A stretch of 64,000 bases of DNA, taken from positions 2,046,001 to 2,110,000 of the forward strand of contig NZ_PEBF01000001.1 of assembly GCF_002742625.1 (NCBI RefSeq), in the 5' to 3' direction. This document shows, one piece after another, positions 53,208-62,010 of this stretch (its first letter is position 1; every line of letters starts with the position of its first letter). This DNA is from Caulobacter sp. FWC2. Lineage in GTDB: Bacteria; Pseudomonadota; Alphaproteobacteria; Caulobacterales; Caulobacteraceae. Both the position numbers and the translations under genes were made by a program. A model generated the notes under the pieces. The model did no database searches, had not been told where the DNA came from, and was given only the letters and a program-made list of their open reading frames with translations.

Positions 53208-54636
53208 GCTCATCGCGGCCCTGCTGGCCGCTTCCAGCCTGACCGCCTGCACGACGGTCGGCCCGGACTTCAAGGCGCCCGACGCCCCCGAGACCACTTC
53301 GACCCTGGGCGCGGGCGAGACGGCCCCCGCCGCCGCGCGCCTCGAGGCCGAGGCCGCCAACGCCGGTCCGTGGTGGACAGCCCTGAACTCGCCCGAGCTG
53401 GACGCCGTCATCCGCCAGGCGCTGAAGGACAGTCCCACCCTGGCCGAGGCCGACGCCACCCTGGCGCAATCGCAATCGGCGTTGGCGCAGGCGCGCGGCG
53501 TGGCGGGGCCTCAGGTCACCGGCAACGCTGGCGTCGCCCGTGAACGCGCCAACCTGCAGGCGTTCGGCTTCACGGGCTTTGGCGACATCAAGCTCAGCAA
53601 CCCGACCTTCAGCCTCTATTCGGTCGGCGGGGCGGTCAGCTACGACCTCGACCTCTGGGGCGGGAACAGGCGCCGCATCGAGAGCGCGACCGGTCGCGCC
53701 GAGGCCGAAGGTCGCCGCGCCGAGGCGGCCTATCTCAGCCTGACCGCCAATGTCGCCCTGCAAGCCGCGACCATCGCCACGCTGCGAGCCCAGATCGCCA
53801 GCGTCGAGCGGATGATCGCCGACGACCAGGCCAATATCGAGCTGATCCACAAGGCCAACGCCTTGGGCGGGTCGACCAGCCTGGCCAAGGTCTCGGCCGC
53901 CAGCCAGCTGGAAGAGGACCGCGCCCAGTTGCCGGCTCTGCAAGGCGAACTCGCCGCCGCCCGTCACGCCCTGGCCGTGCTGGTCGGCAAGGCCCCGGCC
54001 GACTGGAGCGCGCCGGCCTTCGATCTGTCGACGATGGCCCTGAGCGCGCCCGTGCCGGTCACCCTGCCGTCGCAACTGGTCCGCAAGCGGCCGGATATCC
54101 TGGCCGCCGAGGCTGAGCTGCACGCCGCCACCGCCGATATCGGCGTGACGACGGCCGACCTCTATCCGAACCTGAAGCTGACCGCCTCGCTGACCCAGGG
54201 CGCGCTGAAGCCGGGGGATATCTTCTCTTACGACGCCAGCGGCTGGGACCTGGGCGCTGGCCTGACCGCCCCGATCTTCGACGGGGGCGCCCTGAAGGCC
54301 CGTCGCCAGCAGGCCCGCGAGGCCGCCCGCGCCGCCAGCGCCCGCTACCAGCAGACCGTGCTGACCGCCTTCGGCCAGGTCGCCGACACGCTGTCGGCCC
54401 TATCGTCCGACGAGGCGGCGCTCGCCGCGCACGCCCGCACCGAGCAGCAGGCGACCGAACGCCTGCGCCTGGCCCGGGTCGCGTTCGACAAGGGCGGCGG
54501 CACGCTGCTGGAGGTGGTCGACGCCCAGCGCACCCTCAACGCCACCCGCTCGGCCCAGGCCCGCGCGAAAGGCCAACGCCTGGTCGACGCCATCCGCCTG
54601 TTCGCCGCGACCGGGGCCGATTGGCGCACCGGCTGA
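53191..54636 (+). CDS. NodT-family outer-membrane efflux lipoprotein
   Basis: A 481-residue outer-membrane channel. The signal peptide ends in a lipobox, SSLTAC, with Cys near residue 18. Two repeats of the outer-membrane efflux (TolC-like) coiled-coil domain follow, with VGPDFKAPDAP, WWTALNSPELDAVIRQALKDSPTL, DLWGGNRRRIESA and DIGVTTADLYPNLKL. It is the third component of the pump; the inner part of the operon makes it specific to EmrAB. In Caulobacter, NodT-type proteins work with such pumps. Confidence 0.93.
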   Translation: MSPTTKLIAALLAASSLTACTTVGPDFKAPDAPETTSTLGAGETAPAAARLEAEAANAGPWWTALNSPELDAVIRQALKDSPTLAEADATLAQSQSALAQARGVAGPQVTGNAGVARERANLQAFGFTGFGDIKLSNPTFSLYSVGGAVSYDLDLWGGNRRRIESATGRAEAEGRRAEAAYLSLTANVALQAATIATLRAQIASVERMIADDQANIELIHKANALGGSTSLAKVSAASQLEEDRAQLPALQGELAAARHALAVLVGKAPADWSAPAFDLSTMALSAPVPVTLPSQLVRKRPDILAAEAELHAATADIGVTTADLYPNLKLTASLTQGALKPGDIFSYDASGWDLGAGLTAPIFDGGALKARRQQAREAARAASARYQQTVLTAFGQVADTLSALSSDEAALAAHARTEQQATERLRLARVAFDKGGGTLLEVVDAQRTLNATRSAQARAKGQRLVDAIRLFAATGADWRTG

Positions 54637-54749
54637 CCGAATAAGGGGACGCCTCAATTCTGACGGCTTCACCTCGTCTTTCCGAGCGGCTAGTTTCGCG
54701 CGCCCCGAGGGGCGAGCCCGCTGGCGCAGCCGATGAGAGAATAGCCGTG

Positions 54750-55211
54750 ATGAGCCGAAACATGACGCGTGGACTGGTTGTAGCGCTGGCGCTGTGGGCC
54801 GGTGCGGGAGCCGCCACGGCTCAGACCGGAGCCGCGCCGCGGGCGGGCGACATCTACGGCGTGTGGCGCAACCCCAAGGGCAGCGTCCATATCGAGATCA
54901 AGCCGTGCGACACCCGCACCTGCGGCGTCGTCGTCTGGGCCAATGCCGACGCGCGCGAAGACGTCAGGAAGAAAAAGAACCAGGACCTGGTCGGCATGCA
55001 GTTGCTGCGCGACTTCGCCGTTTCCGATCCCAACGAGTGGAAGGGTCGCGTCTATGTGCCCGACCTGGACATGACCTTCTCGGGCCAGGTCAAGCTGTTG
55101 GACCGCGCCTCGCTGAAGGCCAAGGGCTGCCTGCTGCCCAACATCCTCTGCAAGTCGCAGACCTGGACCCGGGTCGACACCGCGACAGCGGGCACGGCGA
55201 AGGCGTCCTAG
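54750..55211 (+). CDS. DUF2147 exported protein
   Basis: A 153-residue protein with a signal peptide (LVVALALWAGAGAATAQ). The mature part has the DUF2147 pattern GDIYGVWRNPKGSVHIEIKPC, with CGVVVWAN and WKGRVYVPDLDMTFSGQVKLLD, a beta-barrel-like small domain. ATG 54750 is preferred to GTG 54747. Family function is unknown; members are periplasmic or secreted. It converges on the small Tat subunit gene with a four-base overlap of stop regions. Confidence 0.87.
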   Translation: MSRNMTRGLVVALALWAGAGAATAQTGAAPRAGDIYGVWRNPKGSVHIEIKPCDTRTCGVVVWANADAREDVRKKKNQDLVGMQLLRDFAVSDPNEWKGRVYVPDLDMTFSGQVKLLDRASLKAKGCLLPNILCKSQTWTRVDTATAGTAKAS

Positions 55212-55537
55212 GTCTCGAACGACAGCAGGGCCAGCAGCGCGCCTTCGGTGTCCGACAGTCGCCAGCCGCGATAGGCGAAGACCGATCCTTTTCGGAAGTC
55301 GGTCGCGGCTTGATCCCGCAGCCGGGGAAGGGCGGCGAGACCGCGTCCGACCGGGAACAGGCGCCTGGCCAGCACGGCCGCAGTGACGTTCGGATGCAGC
55401 TCGCGCCACGCCTTGCCGATCCGCTGGACGGCTCCTGCGTCGAGGCCGGCGAAGGCGTCGGGTGTCGCAGCGCGGGCCAGGGCTGGCGTGGCGGCCAGCG
55501 CCACCAGGGCGGCCAGGAGATCGCGGCGGCTGGTCAT
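55208..55537 (-). CDS. Small Tat-exported subunit of GMC dehydrogenase
   Basis: A 109-residue protein starting at ATG 55537 with a twin-arginine signal (MTSRRDLLAALVALAATPAL). The remainder is helical and resembles small subunits of membrane sugar or sorbitol dehydrogenases (subunit 3-type), needed for export or maturation of the flavin subunit. It overlaps the GMC gene by four bases. I cannot distinguish the exact partner family. Confidence 0.65.
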   Translation of the reverse strand: MTSRRDLLAALVALAATPALARAATPDAFAGLDAGAVQRIGKAWRELHPNVTAAVLARRLFPVGRGLAALPRLRDQAATDFRKGSVFAYRGWRLSDTEGALLALLSFET

Positions 55538-57057
55538 TGTGCGGTCTCGCTCTTCAGGTGGTCGGCCAGGCGCATGCATAGCGCCAGGATGGTCAGGGTC
55601 GGATTGACGATGCCCGACGTCGGGAACACCGAACTGCCGGCGACATAGAGGTTCCTGGCCTCGTGCAGGCGCAGGTCGGCGTCGACGACCCCCTTCTTCG
55701 GATCGTCGTGCATCCGCGTCGTCCCCATGTGGTGGCGCGAGGCGCTGGACGTCGCCAGCAGCTTGTCGCGCGGGATCGACCAGCACAGCCGGCCCTGGCC
55801 GGCGGCGCCGAGCGCGTCGGCAAGACCCGCCACCGACCGCTCCAGGTCGGCATAGTCCTTCTCGCCATAGGCCCACGTCAGGCGCACGCGCGGCATGCCC
55901 AGCGGGTCCTTGTGTTCCGGATCCAGGGTCACGCGGCTGTCGGGATTGGGGAAGTGCTCGGTCATGGCGAAATAGCCCAGCAACTGGGCTTCGTCCTGGC
56001 CGGCGACGCGGCCGCTGGTCCGGCGGATCGTTTGTGTGTCGGCGCCGACCTTGGTCTCGGTCCCCGAAGGCGTGGACTTGTAGAGGGTGGCGGTGAAGTT
56101 GCCGGTCTTCATCCGCGCCTGGGCCTTCAGGCCCGAGCCGATCACGCAATGGGCCGCCAGGCGCTTGGCGGGCGCGTAGAGCTCCATCGGCGCCGCGCGG
56201 GTGACGGCCACGGCCGAGCCTTCGGTCTCGGCGTCGCCGTCGTTCGAATAGGTCACGTGGCCCTGGAAGAACCGCCCGACCAGGTCGTGGCCGTTGCCCA
56301 GGTCGTCGGAGGCCAGCAACAGGCGGACGTTCTCGATGCCGCCTGTCGCCAGCACGTAGCGCTTGGCCTTGGCGGTGTGGCGCGAGCCTTTGAGGCAGGC
56401 GACATCCAGCCCAACGATTTCAGCGCCTTGGCGGCGGATTTTCACGACATTGGCGTACAGATAGACCGTGATGTTTGGGGCCTCGGCGAACTTCGTGCGC
56501 CAGGCGTCGAAGGCCGCCTTGTCGCCGCCGCCGGAGAACTTCGAGAACACGCGCGGCGCCGGGAAGAAGCCGTCGGCAGGGTCCAGCGCCAGGGGCTGGC
56601 GGTCTGGCTCGGCGGGCCTTGGCATCTCCAGCGGGAAGCGTGGGATCTCCAGCAGGTCGCAGGCCCGGTCGTAATAGGCCTGCATCTGCGGGCGGGTGAC
56701 CGGCCAGCCGCTGTAGGGGATCCAGGACCGCTCGGCGAAGTCGGCGGGATCCAGAGGTCCGCACTTGCCGCCCCAGACGTGGCCCGAGCCGCCCAGAGCC
56801 CTGATGCGGGACTGTGCCGGATAGTTGTCGAACGGCCGGTCGGGATTGCCGGGCGCCGTCTGGACGCCGGAGCCGGCGTAGAGGGCCTGGTTCTCCATGT
56901 CGATTTCCAGGCCGCCGCTCTCCAGGATCGCGACCTTCAGCGGGCCGCCGGCCAGCTCCTTGGCCAAGGTGATGCCGGCCAGGCCGCCGCCGATGATCAC
57001 GAGATCGGCTTCGATCCGGCTGGCGTCAGGCAAGGTTCGGGCGTCGATGATCGCCAT
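55534..57057 (-). CDS. GMC-family FAD oxidoreductase
   Basis: A 507-residue flavoprotein of the glucose-methanol-choline family. The N-terminal FAD fold is DLVIIGGGLAGITLAKELAG. Later come GGSGHVWGGKCGPLD, YVLATGGIENVRLLL, the active-site region SRHHMGTTRMHDDPKKGVVD, and the C-terminal FAD/Asn segment NLYVAGSSVFPTSGIVNPTLT. There is no signal peptide of its own; with the Tat small subunit it is probably carried to the periplasm as a complex, where it would oxidise a sugar or alcohol and pass electrons on. A cytochrome subunit is not visible nearby. Confidence 0.9.
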   Translation of the reverse strand: MAIIDARTLPDASRIEADLVIIGGGLAGITLAKELAGGPLKVAILESGGLEIDMENQALYAGSGVQTAPGNPDRPFDNYPAQSRIRALGGSGHVWGGKCGPLDPADFAERSWIPYSGWPVTRPQMQAYYDRACDLLEIPRFPLEMPRPAEPDRQPLALDPADGFFPAPRVFSKFSGGGDKAAFDAWRTKFAEAPNITVYLYANVVKIRRQGAEIVGLDVACLKGSRHTAKAKRYVLATGGIENVRLLLASDDLGNGHDLVGRFFQGHVTYSNDGDAETEGSAVAVTRAAPMELYAPAKRLAAHCVIGSGLKAQARMKTGNFTATLYKSTPSGTETKVGADTQTIRRTSGRVAGQDEAQLLGYFAMTEHFPNPDSRVTLDPEHKDPLGMPRVRLTWAYGEKDYADLERSVAGLADALGAAGQGRLCWSIPRDKLLATSSASRHHMGTTRMHDDPKKGVVDADLRLHEARNLYVAGSSVFPTSGIVNPTLTILALCMRLADHLKSETAQ

Positions 57058-57103
57058 CGTTGAAAAACTCGCTGATTATTGGGGAAAGTGCGGGGCGGGT
57101 CCC

Positions 57104-58579
57104 TTAGGACCGCGCGCCCCGGGTCTTCAGGTAGTTCACGACGGCGCCGTGGCCGTTCTTGCGGGCCTGGCCGAGCGGCGAGCGCATCTCGCCTTCATTG
57201 GCCTCGACCGCGCGGTTCACGTCGGCGCCGTGCTCGACCAGGTAGGTAACGATGGGCAGGCTGCCGGCCTGGGCCGCGTTGATCAGCGGGGTCTCGTCGC
57301 CGGGGACGAAGATCTCGACATTGGCGCCGCGCGCCACCAGGGCCTGGACGATGTCGAGGTGGCCGGACAGCGAGGCCTGGATCAGCGGGGCGCCGTCGCC
57401 GCGCACGGCCAGGTTAGGATCGGCGCCGGCGGTCAGCAGGGCCTGGACGATGTCCATCCGGCCGCGACGGGCGGCCTCGATCAGCGGCGAGCCGTCGCCG
57501 ACCACCACCGTGTTCACATCGGCCCCAAGGGCGATCAGTTCGCGCACGGCGGCGATGTCCTTGGCGCGCACGGCCTCGAACAGCGGTTGGCCCAGGTGAC
57601 GGGCGACGGCTGACTTGGCTTGGTCGGGGCTCCGCTGGACGACTTGGGCCGGCTGGGCGGCCCAGGCGGCGACGCCGGCAGAGAGGCTGAGGACCGCGAC
57701 GGCGGCCGCGCCGGCCAGGTGGCGGCTCCGTTGGGCATGGTGACGGGTAAGCAAGGTGAAGCGCTCCTTCAGTTGGTTGTTGGCCGAGGCGGGCCAATGA
57801 CAGCCCATCGGCGGGGCGAAGGCGGCCAGCTGGGTCTTCAGCATGGCTTCGCCATAGGCGCGGCGGGTCTTGGGGTGATGGGCCAGGACGGCGGCGTCAC
57901 AGGCGATCTCCTGATCGATCCGCAGCACGGCCGCGCCCAGATGGACGAAGGGATTGAACCAGAACAGGCACCGCAGGCCGGTGACCACGGCGTTGATCTG
58001 GGCGTCGCCGACGGCCAGGTGGTTGCGCTCGTGGGCGATGATCAGCGCCTGCTCCTCGGACGTGAAGCGCTCGGCGAAGTCGGCGGGCAGCACCACGCAG
58101 GGCGCCAGGGCCCCAATCACGGCCGGGCCGACGCCCGGACGCTCCGCCAGCAGCAGGCGGGCGTCGTCGGTGACGCTGAGCCGGCCCAGCGACCGGACGA
58201 AGCGGCGCTGGCGCTCGGCCTGGACGATCAGGCCGGCGAAGGCGACGAAGGCCCACAGGCCCAACACGATCTCGGCGATCGGGATAGCGCTGACCTGCCT
58301 TGGTGCGGGGATCGGCGAAGGCGCGGCCTTGGTGGATAAGGGTGCCTGGGTCCCGATGACTGAAGCAACCGGCTCGGCGCTGACGGGCGCGGGCAGGGTG
58401 ATGGTGCGGGCCGGGATCAGCAGGGCCAGGATCGACAGCGGTACGATCAGCCACAGGGCATAGGCGCTACGGGCCCCGAAGGCGGCGCGGACCGGCTTGC
58501 GAAGGACCAGCACCAGCACGACCGCCGCCGCCAGGGCGAGATTGGCCTTGGCCATGAAGAGGATAAGGTCACTGGTCAT
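57104..58579 (-). CDS. M56/BlaR1-type membrane peptidase with ankyrin repeats
   Basis: A 491-residue protein. The N-terminal two thirds form an M56 membrane metalloprotease with several helices and the zinc motif HERNH (in LIIAHERNHLAVGD). The C-terminal third, about residues 330-490, has four or five ankyrin repeats (for example GDGSPLIEAARRGRMDIVQALLTAGADPN). Classical BlaR1 instead carries a penicillin-binding sensor domain. The pair of this gene with a BlaI repressor (11-base overlap) resembles a BlaR1-BlaI system in which the sensing domain has been swapped for a protein-binding module. Confidence 0.88.
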   Translation of the reverse strand: MTSDLILFMAKANLALAAAVVLVLVLRKPVRAAFGARSAYALWLIVPLSILALLIPARTITLPAPVSAEPVASVIGTQAPLSTKAAPSPIPAPRQVSAIPIAEIVLGLWAFVAFAGLIVQAERQRRFVRSLGRLSVTDDARLLLAERPGVGPAVIGALAPCVVLPADFAERFTSEEQALIIAHERNHLAVGDAQINAVVTGLRCLFWFNPFVHLGAAVLRIDQEIACDAAVLAHHPKTRRAYGEAMLKTQLAAFAPPMGCHWPASANNQLKERFTLLTRHHAQRSRHLAGAAAVAVLSLSAGVAAWAAQPAQVVQRSPDQAKSAVARHLGQPLFEAVRAKDIAAVRELIALGADVNTVVVGDGSPLIEAARRGRMDIVQALLTAGADPNLAVRGDGAPLIQASLSGHLDIVQALVARGANVEIFVPGDETPLINAAQAGSLPIVTYLVEHGADVNRAVEANEGEMRSPLGQARKNGHGAVVNYLKTRGARS

Positions 58580-58952
58580 CGTCGATCCTGTCCAGCAGGC
58601 GGCGCAGTTCGGCGATGTCTTCGGGGTTCAGCTTCTCGCGCTTGGAGAAGTGGCTGACCAAGGGCGCCAGGCGGCCGTCGAACAAGCGGTCCAGCAGGCC
58701 CTGGCTCTCGGAGTCCACATAGTCCTCGCGACCGACCAGCGGGCGGTAAAGGAAACGACGGCCATCCTTGTCGGCGGCGATCGCGCCCTTCTTCAAAAGG
58801 CGGTTCAGCAGGGTCTTCACCGTGCCCTCGGCCCAGCCGTGGTCCTTGGCCAGGATGGCCAGCACGTCCTCGGCGGGCTTTGGGCTGTCGGCCCAGAGCA
58901 CTTTCATGACTTCGCTCTCGGCGGCGCTGATGCGTTGCGGGTTCGTATCCAT
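58569..58952 (-). CDS. BlaI/MecI/CopY-family transcriptional repressor
   Basis: A 127-residue winged-helix repressor. ISAAESEVMKVLWADSPKPAEDVL and HGWAEGTVKTLLNRLLKKGAIAADKDGRRFLYRP are family signatures; a C-terminal dimerisation helix follows. In BlaR1/MecR1 systems the membrane protease triggers cleavage of this repressor. The upstream sequence carries two TTACG-type palindromes that should be its own targets. It overlaps the M56 gene at its end. Confidence 0.93.
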   Translation of the reverse strand: MDTNPQRISAAESEVMKVLWADSPKPAEDVLAILAKDHGWAEGTVKTLLNRLLKKGAIAADKDGRRFLYRPLVGREDYVDSESQGLLDRLFDGRLAPLVSHFSKREKLNPEDIAELRRLLDRIDDDQ

Positions 58953-58962
58953 GCTCTAACGA

Positions 58963-58974
58963 TTACGCACGTAA
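58963..58974. promoter_or_regulatory. BlaI-type operator 1 (TTACGCACGTAA)
   Basis: Imperfect 12-base palindrome with TTACG/CGTAA arms, ten bases upstream of the repressor start. The second copy (58996-59007) begins 33 bases away, three helical turns, allowing two repressor dimers on the same face. Confidence 0.65.
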
Positions 58975-58995
58975 ATGATCGCGTCAAGCCAACGA

Positions 58996-59007
58996 TTACG
59001 CATGTAA
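58996..59007. promoter_or_regulatory. BlaI-type operator 2 (TTACGCATGTAA)
   Basis: Same layout as operator 1 apart from one base. With it, the longer shared sequence CGATTACGCAYGTAAA is repeated directly. Between the repressor gene and the ligase-like gene at 59093, so it may also affect that gene. Confidence 0.65.
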
Positions 59008-59092
59008 ACGAATTGTAATGCCCGGGGTGTCGCGGGCGGTTGGACGCGAACCCGAAGCGGCTTAACCCTGGCGGCGAGACAGGAGGCGCCGG

Positions 59093-59674
59093 ATGGCCGA
59101 GACATTGCAGATGGGCCTGCCGGGCTTCGACCCGCCGACGCCGACCGACCGGCTGATGTTCCTGCTGTATCCGGATGCCGCCACGGCGGAACGGATCGCC
59201 GCCGAGGCGCGCCGGCTGAAAGAGGCCCTGGGTCTGCGCGGTCAGCCGTTGCTGACGGACCGCTTCCACATCACCCTGCATCACCTGGGCGACTATGTGG
59301 GTCTGCCCAATGACATCGTGGCCAAAGGCAAGGACGCCGGGGCGGCGCTGAAGGCCGCGCCGTTCGAGGTCACGTTCGATCAGGCCGTCAGCTTCGCCAA
59401 CCGGCCGGGGAACAGCCCCTTCACGCTGCAGGGCGGGGAGGGCGTGCAAGACCTGATCGCGTTCCAGAAGGCGCTTGGCGAGGCGATGGCTTGGGTAAAG
59501 CTGAAGCCCGACAGCGGCTTCACCCCACACATCACGCTGCTCTACGACGGCCAGGTGATCCCGGCCCAGGCCATCGCCCCGATCCGCTGGACGGTGGATC
59601 GCTTCGTGCTGGTGCAGAGCAAGCTGGGCCAGACCCAGCACATCGTGCTCCAGGCCTGGGATCTGACCGGCTAG
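59093..59674 (+). CDS. 2'-5' RNA ligase/cyclic phosphodiesterase-like protein
   Basis: A 193-residue protein of the 2H phosphoesterase superfamily. The two HxT motifs are FHITLHHLGD (near residue 62) and TPHITLLYDG (near residue 145). Length and spacing fit ThpR-type RNA 2'-5' cyclic phosphodiesterases; the substrate is undefined. ATG 59093 follows AGGAGG. It is divergent from the BlaI-type repressor and precedes the ArsC-like gene. Confidence 0.87.
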   Translation: MAETLQMGLPGFDPPTPTDRLMFLLYPDAATAERIAAEARRLKEALGLRGQPLLTDRFHITLHHLGDYVGLPNDIVAKGKDAGAALKAAPFEVTFDQAVSFANRPGNSPFTLQGGEGVQDLIAFQKALGEAMAWVKLKPDSGFTPHITLLYDGQVIPAQAIAPIRWTVDRFVLVQSKLGQTQHIVLQAWDLTG

Positions 59675-59706
59675 GATCGGGGAGATTCGCTCCCGGAGAC
59701 CCGGCC

Positions 59707-60054
59707 ATGACCCCTACCATGTATGGCATCAAGAACTGCGACACGGTCGCCAAGGCGCGCAAGTGGCTGGAAGCGCGCGGCCAGGCCTATGACTTCCACG
59801 ACTACAAGGCGGTCGGGATCGATCGCGCGACGCTGGAAGGCTGGGTCCAGGAACACGGCTGGGAGACGATCCTGAACCGCGCGGGCACGACCTTCCGCAA
59901 GCTGGACGAGGCCGATCGCCAGGACCTGAACGCCGACAAGGCCATCGCCCTGATGCTGGCCCAGCCGTCGATGATCAAGCGCCCAGTGCTGGACCTGGGC
60001 GACCGCCGGCTGGTCGGCTTCAAGCCCGAGATCTACGAAGCCGCAATCGGCTAG
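59707..60054 (+). CDS. ArsC/Spx-family protein (YffB type)
   Basis: A 115-residue thioredoxin-fold protein. MYGIKNCDTVAKARKWLEARG holds the CDTV Cys typical of YffB-like proteins, then FHDYKAVGIDR and KRPVLDLGDRRLVGF with the conserved Pro. These relatives of arsenate reductase are thought to use glutathione-dependent thiol chemistry rather than arsenate reduction. ATG 59707 is 32 bases after the ligase stop, so the two may be cotranscribed. Confidence 0.9.
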   Translation: MTPTMYGIKNCDTVAKARKWLEARGQAYDFHDYKAVGIDRATLEGWVQEHGWETILNRAGTTFRKLDEADRQDLNADKAIALMLAQPSMIKRPVLDLGDRRLVGFKPEIYEAAIG

Positions 60055-60181
60055 TCCGCGAACCCGTCCAGGCCTTCCCTCGCGCTGTGAGAGAAGTTTA
60101 AGACGACAATTTCCAGGGGATCAGTCTATCACTGGACGGAAGGTCTCGCGTCGTGGCGAGCCATTAGGGGGTTTTTGAAGC

Positions 60182-60847
60182 GTGGGGGACGCTGTCTCGC
60201 GATACGAGCTGGTCATCTTCGATTTCGACGGCACGCTGGCCGACAGCGCGGCGTGGATGATGCGGGCTGTCAATCCGATGGCGCGCCGGTACGGCTTCAA
60301 GACCGTCACCAACGAAGAGATCGAGATGCTGCGTGGCCGCAGCACCCGAGAGGTCATCCGCTATCTCGGCGTCTCGCCCTGGAAGCTGCCGCTGATCGCC
60401 CGCGCCGGCAAGAAGTTGATGGCCGCTGACGCCCACACCATTCCGCTGTTCCCCGAGACCGCCCGCATGCTGCGCGCCCTGCACGCGGCCGGCGTGAAGA
60501 TCGCGGTGGTCAGCTCCAACAGCGAGGCGGTGATCCGTCGCGTGCTAGGCGAAGAGCTGGGCGACCTGATCAGTCTCTATGCCTGCGGGGCGTCGCTGTT
60601 CGGCAAGGCCCGCAAGTTCAAGCAGGTCACGGCCCGAGGCGTCAGCCGCGACAAGGTCATCTGCATCGGCGACGAAACCCGCGACATCGAGGCCGCCCGC
60701 GCGGTGGGCCTGGACTGCGGCGCGGTCGGCTGGGGCTACGCCAAGCCCTCGATCCTGGCCCAGCACCAGCCGACGGTGTCGTTCGCCACGATGTCGGAAA
60801 TTATTTCGTACGTCTCTGCATCCAGCCCGGCGGTCGGCGGCGACTAA
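60182..60847 (+). CDS. HAD-family phosphatase
   Basis: A 221-residue HAD hydrolase. Motif I is VIFDFDGTLADS (DxDxT), motif II VSSNS, motif III Lys in GKARKFKQV, and motif IV CIGDETRDIEAARAVG. Resembles phosphoglycolate phosphatase-type enzymes, with a helical cap from about residue 30. The start is GTG 60182; upstream GGGGGTTTTTGAAG is a weak ribosome site. Substrate unknown. Confidence 0.9.
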   Translation: MGDAVSRYELVIFDFDGTLADSAAWMMRAVNPMARRYGFKTVTNEEIEMLRGRSTREVIRYLGVSPWKLPLIARAGKKLMAADAHTIPLFPETARMLRALHAAGVKIAVVSSNSEAVIRRVLGEELGDLISLYACGASLFGKARKFKQVTARGVSRDKVICIGDETRDIEAARAVGLDCGAVGWGYAKPSILAQHQPTVSFATMSEIISYVSASSPAVGGD

Positions 60848-60892
60848 CCTTCGAAAGCGCGAATGATCGCGCCCTGATCGAAGGAGCTGACC

Positions 60893-61072
60893 GTGGCCGA
60901 CCTGTTCTCTGACTTCTGGTGGCTGATGTTCCCGATCGGCGCCATGGCGCTGGGCGCCTTCCGGTCGTGGATGGACTACCGCGCCCGCCGTGAAGTTGTG
61001 GAGGCCCTGCGAGACCTGGCCGCCAAGGGCCAAGAGCCGCCGGCCGCGCTGCTGGCGCAGCTGCAACGCTGA
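60893..61072 (+). CDS. Small membrane protein, member of local family (copy 1)
   Basis: A 59-residue protein starting at GTG 60893 with AAGGAG upstream. One hydrophobic segment (FWWLMFPIGAMALGAF) precedes a basic linker and a helical tail with AKGQEPPAALLAQL. The same pattern (FWW-x-FPI, then R-x-E and xGx-PP-x-LL) occurs in the next gene and the tail is also found in the DUF6249-like protein at 62434. Ten bases separate it from the next start. Function unknown; probably an accessory of the sigma-factor modules that follow. Confidence 0.75.
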   Translation: MADLFSDFWWLMFPIGAMALGAFRSWMDYRARREVVEALRDLAAKGQEPPAALLAQLQR

Positions 61073-61081
61073 GGACGCGAA

Positions 61082-61495
61082 ATGTTCGAAGACCTTTTCC
61101 GTCAGTTCTGGTGGCTGATCTTCCCGATCAGCGCTTTCATGGTTGGAGCGTGGCGCAGCTGGCTGTCCTACCAGGCCAATCGCGAAACGCTGGACCTGAT
61201 CAAGACCTACGCCGCCGCCGGCCGCGATCCCCCAGCCGAGCTGCTGAGCAAGCTCGAGCGGCGCTGGCCCGACGAAAGCCTGGATGATCATCGACCCCGC
61301 TATCGTCGCCGGCGCGAACGCAGCTGGTATCAGGTGGTGCTGTTCGGTCTGTTGAGCGCGGGGTTCGCGGTCTCGGCGGCCACCGACCTCTATGGCTCGG
61401 GTGAGGCTTTCACGATCGTGGCCTTCGTTCTCGGAGCCCTTTGCGTGGCGACCCTGGTTCAGGTGCTGCTCGACCGAAACGGCCCGACGATCTGA
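61082..61495 (+). CDS. Membrane protein, member of local family (copy 2)
   Basis: A 137-residue protein with three hydrophobic segments: FWWLIFPISAFMVGAW near residues 9-25, and two near the C-terminus (VVLFGLLSAGFAVSAA, TIVAFVLGALCVATLVQVLL). The linker NRETLDLIKTYAAAGRDPPAELLSKL matches the motif of the preceding 59-residue protein. Its stop codon shares a base with the ATG of the sigma factor (TGATG), so the two are coupled, and this protein is a candidate membrane input to it. Confidence 0.8.
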   Translation: MFEDLFRQFWWLIFPISAFMVGAWRSWLSYQANRETLDLIKTYAAAGRDPPAELLSKLERRWPDESLDDHRPRYRRRRERSWYQVVLFGLLSAGFAVSAATDLYGSGEAFTIVAFVLGALCVATLVQVLLDRNGPTI

Positions 61496-62010
61496 TGGAC
61501 GCCGCGCTCGTCAGGCAGGCGCGCGCGGGCTCCCAGGCGGCCTTCGCCCGGCTGGTGGCGATCCACGAGAAGCCTCTGCGAGGTTTTCTTCGCAAGAGCG
61601 GCTGGACCGAGGCAGACGACATCGCCCAGGAGGCCTTCGTGGCGGCTTGGGCGGGCTTGCCCAGGCTGCGTGAGGACGAGGGCTTCCGGGCCTGGCTCTA
61701 CGGCGTGGCCTGGAAGAAAGCCCTGTCGCAGCGACGGGGCGCCCAGCGCGCCGCCGCCCGCGACGAGGCCTGGCGGGGAGAGCAGGAGCTGGAGGCGGCC
61801 GCCGAGGTCGGGGCCGAGGACCGTATGGCCCTCGAAAAAGCCCTCGCGACCCTGCCGGAAGACCAGCGCGCCTGCGTCACCCTATGCCTGGGCCAAGGCT
61901 GGTCCCACGCCGAGGTCTCCGATGCGCTCGGGCTTCCCCTCGGCACCGTGAAATCGCATGTTACCCGTGGCCGCGAGCGGCTGCTGTCTGTTCTTGGAGG
62001 TTCCCAATGA
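61495..62010 (+). CDS. ECF-type RNA polymerase sigma factor (first module)
   Basis: A 171-residue sigma-70 family factor. Region 2 is seen in FARLVAIHEKPLRGFLR with TEADDIAQEAFVAAW, and region 4 in LEKALATLPEDQRACVTLCLGQGWSHAEVSDALGLPLGTVKSHVTRGRERL. The linker between them is short, as in ECF factors. ATG 61495 shares the last base of the preceding stop. It overlaps the following small membrane protein by four bases, the common ECF-anti-sigma arrangement. Confidence 0.93.
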   Translation: MDAALVRQARAGSQAAFARLVAIHEKPLRGFLRKSGWTEADDIAQEAFVAAWAGLPRLREDEGFRAWLYGVAWKKALSQRRGAQRAAARDEAWRGEQELEAAAEVGAEDRMALEKALATLPEDQRACVTLCLGQGWSHAEVSDALGLPLGTVKSHVTRGRERLLSVLGGSQ

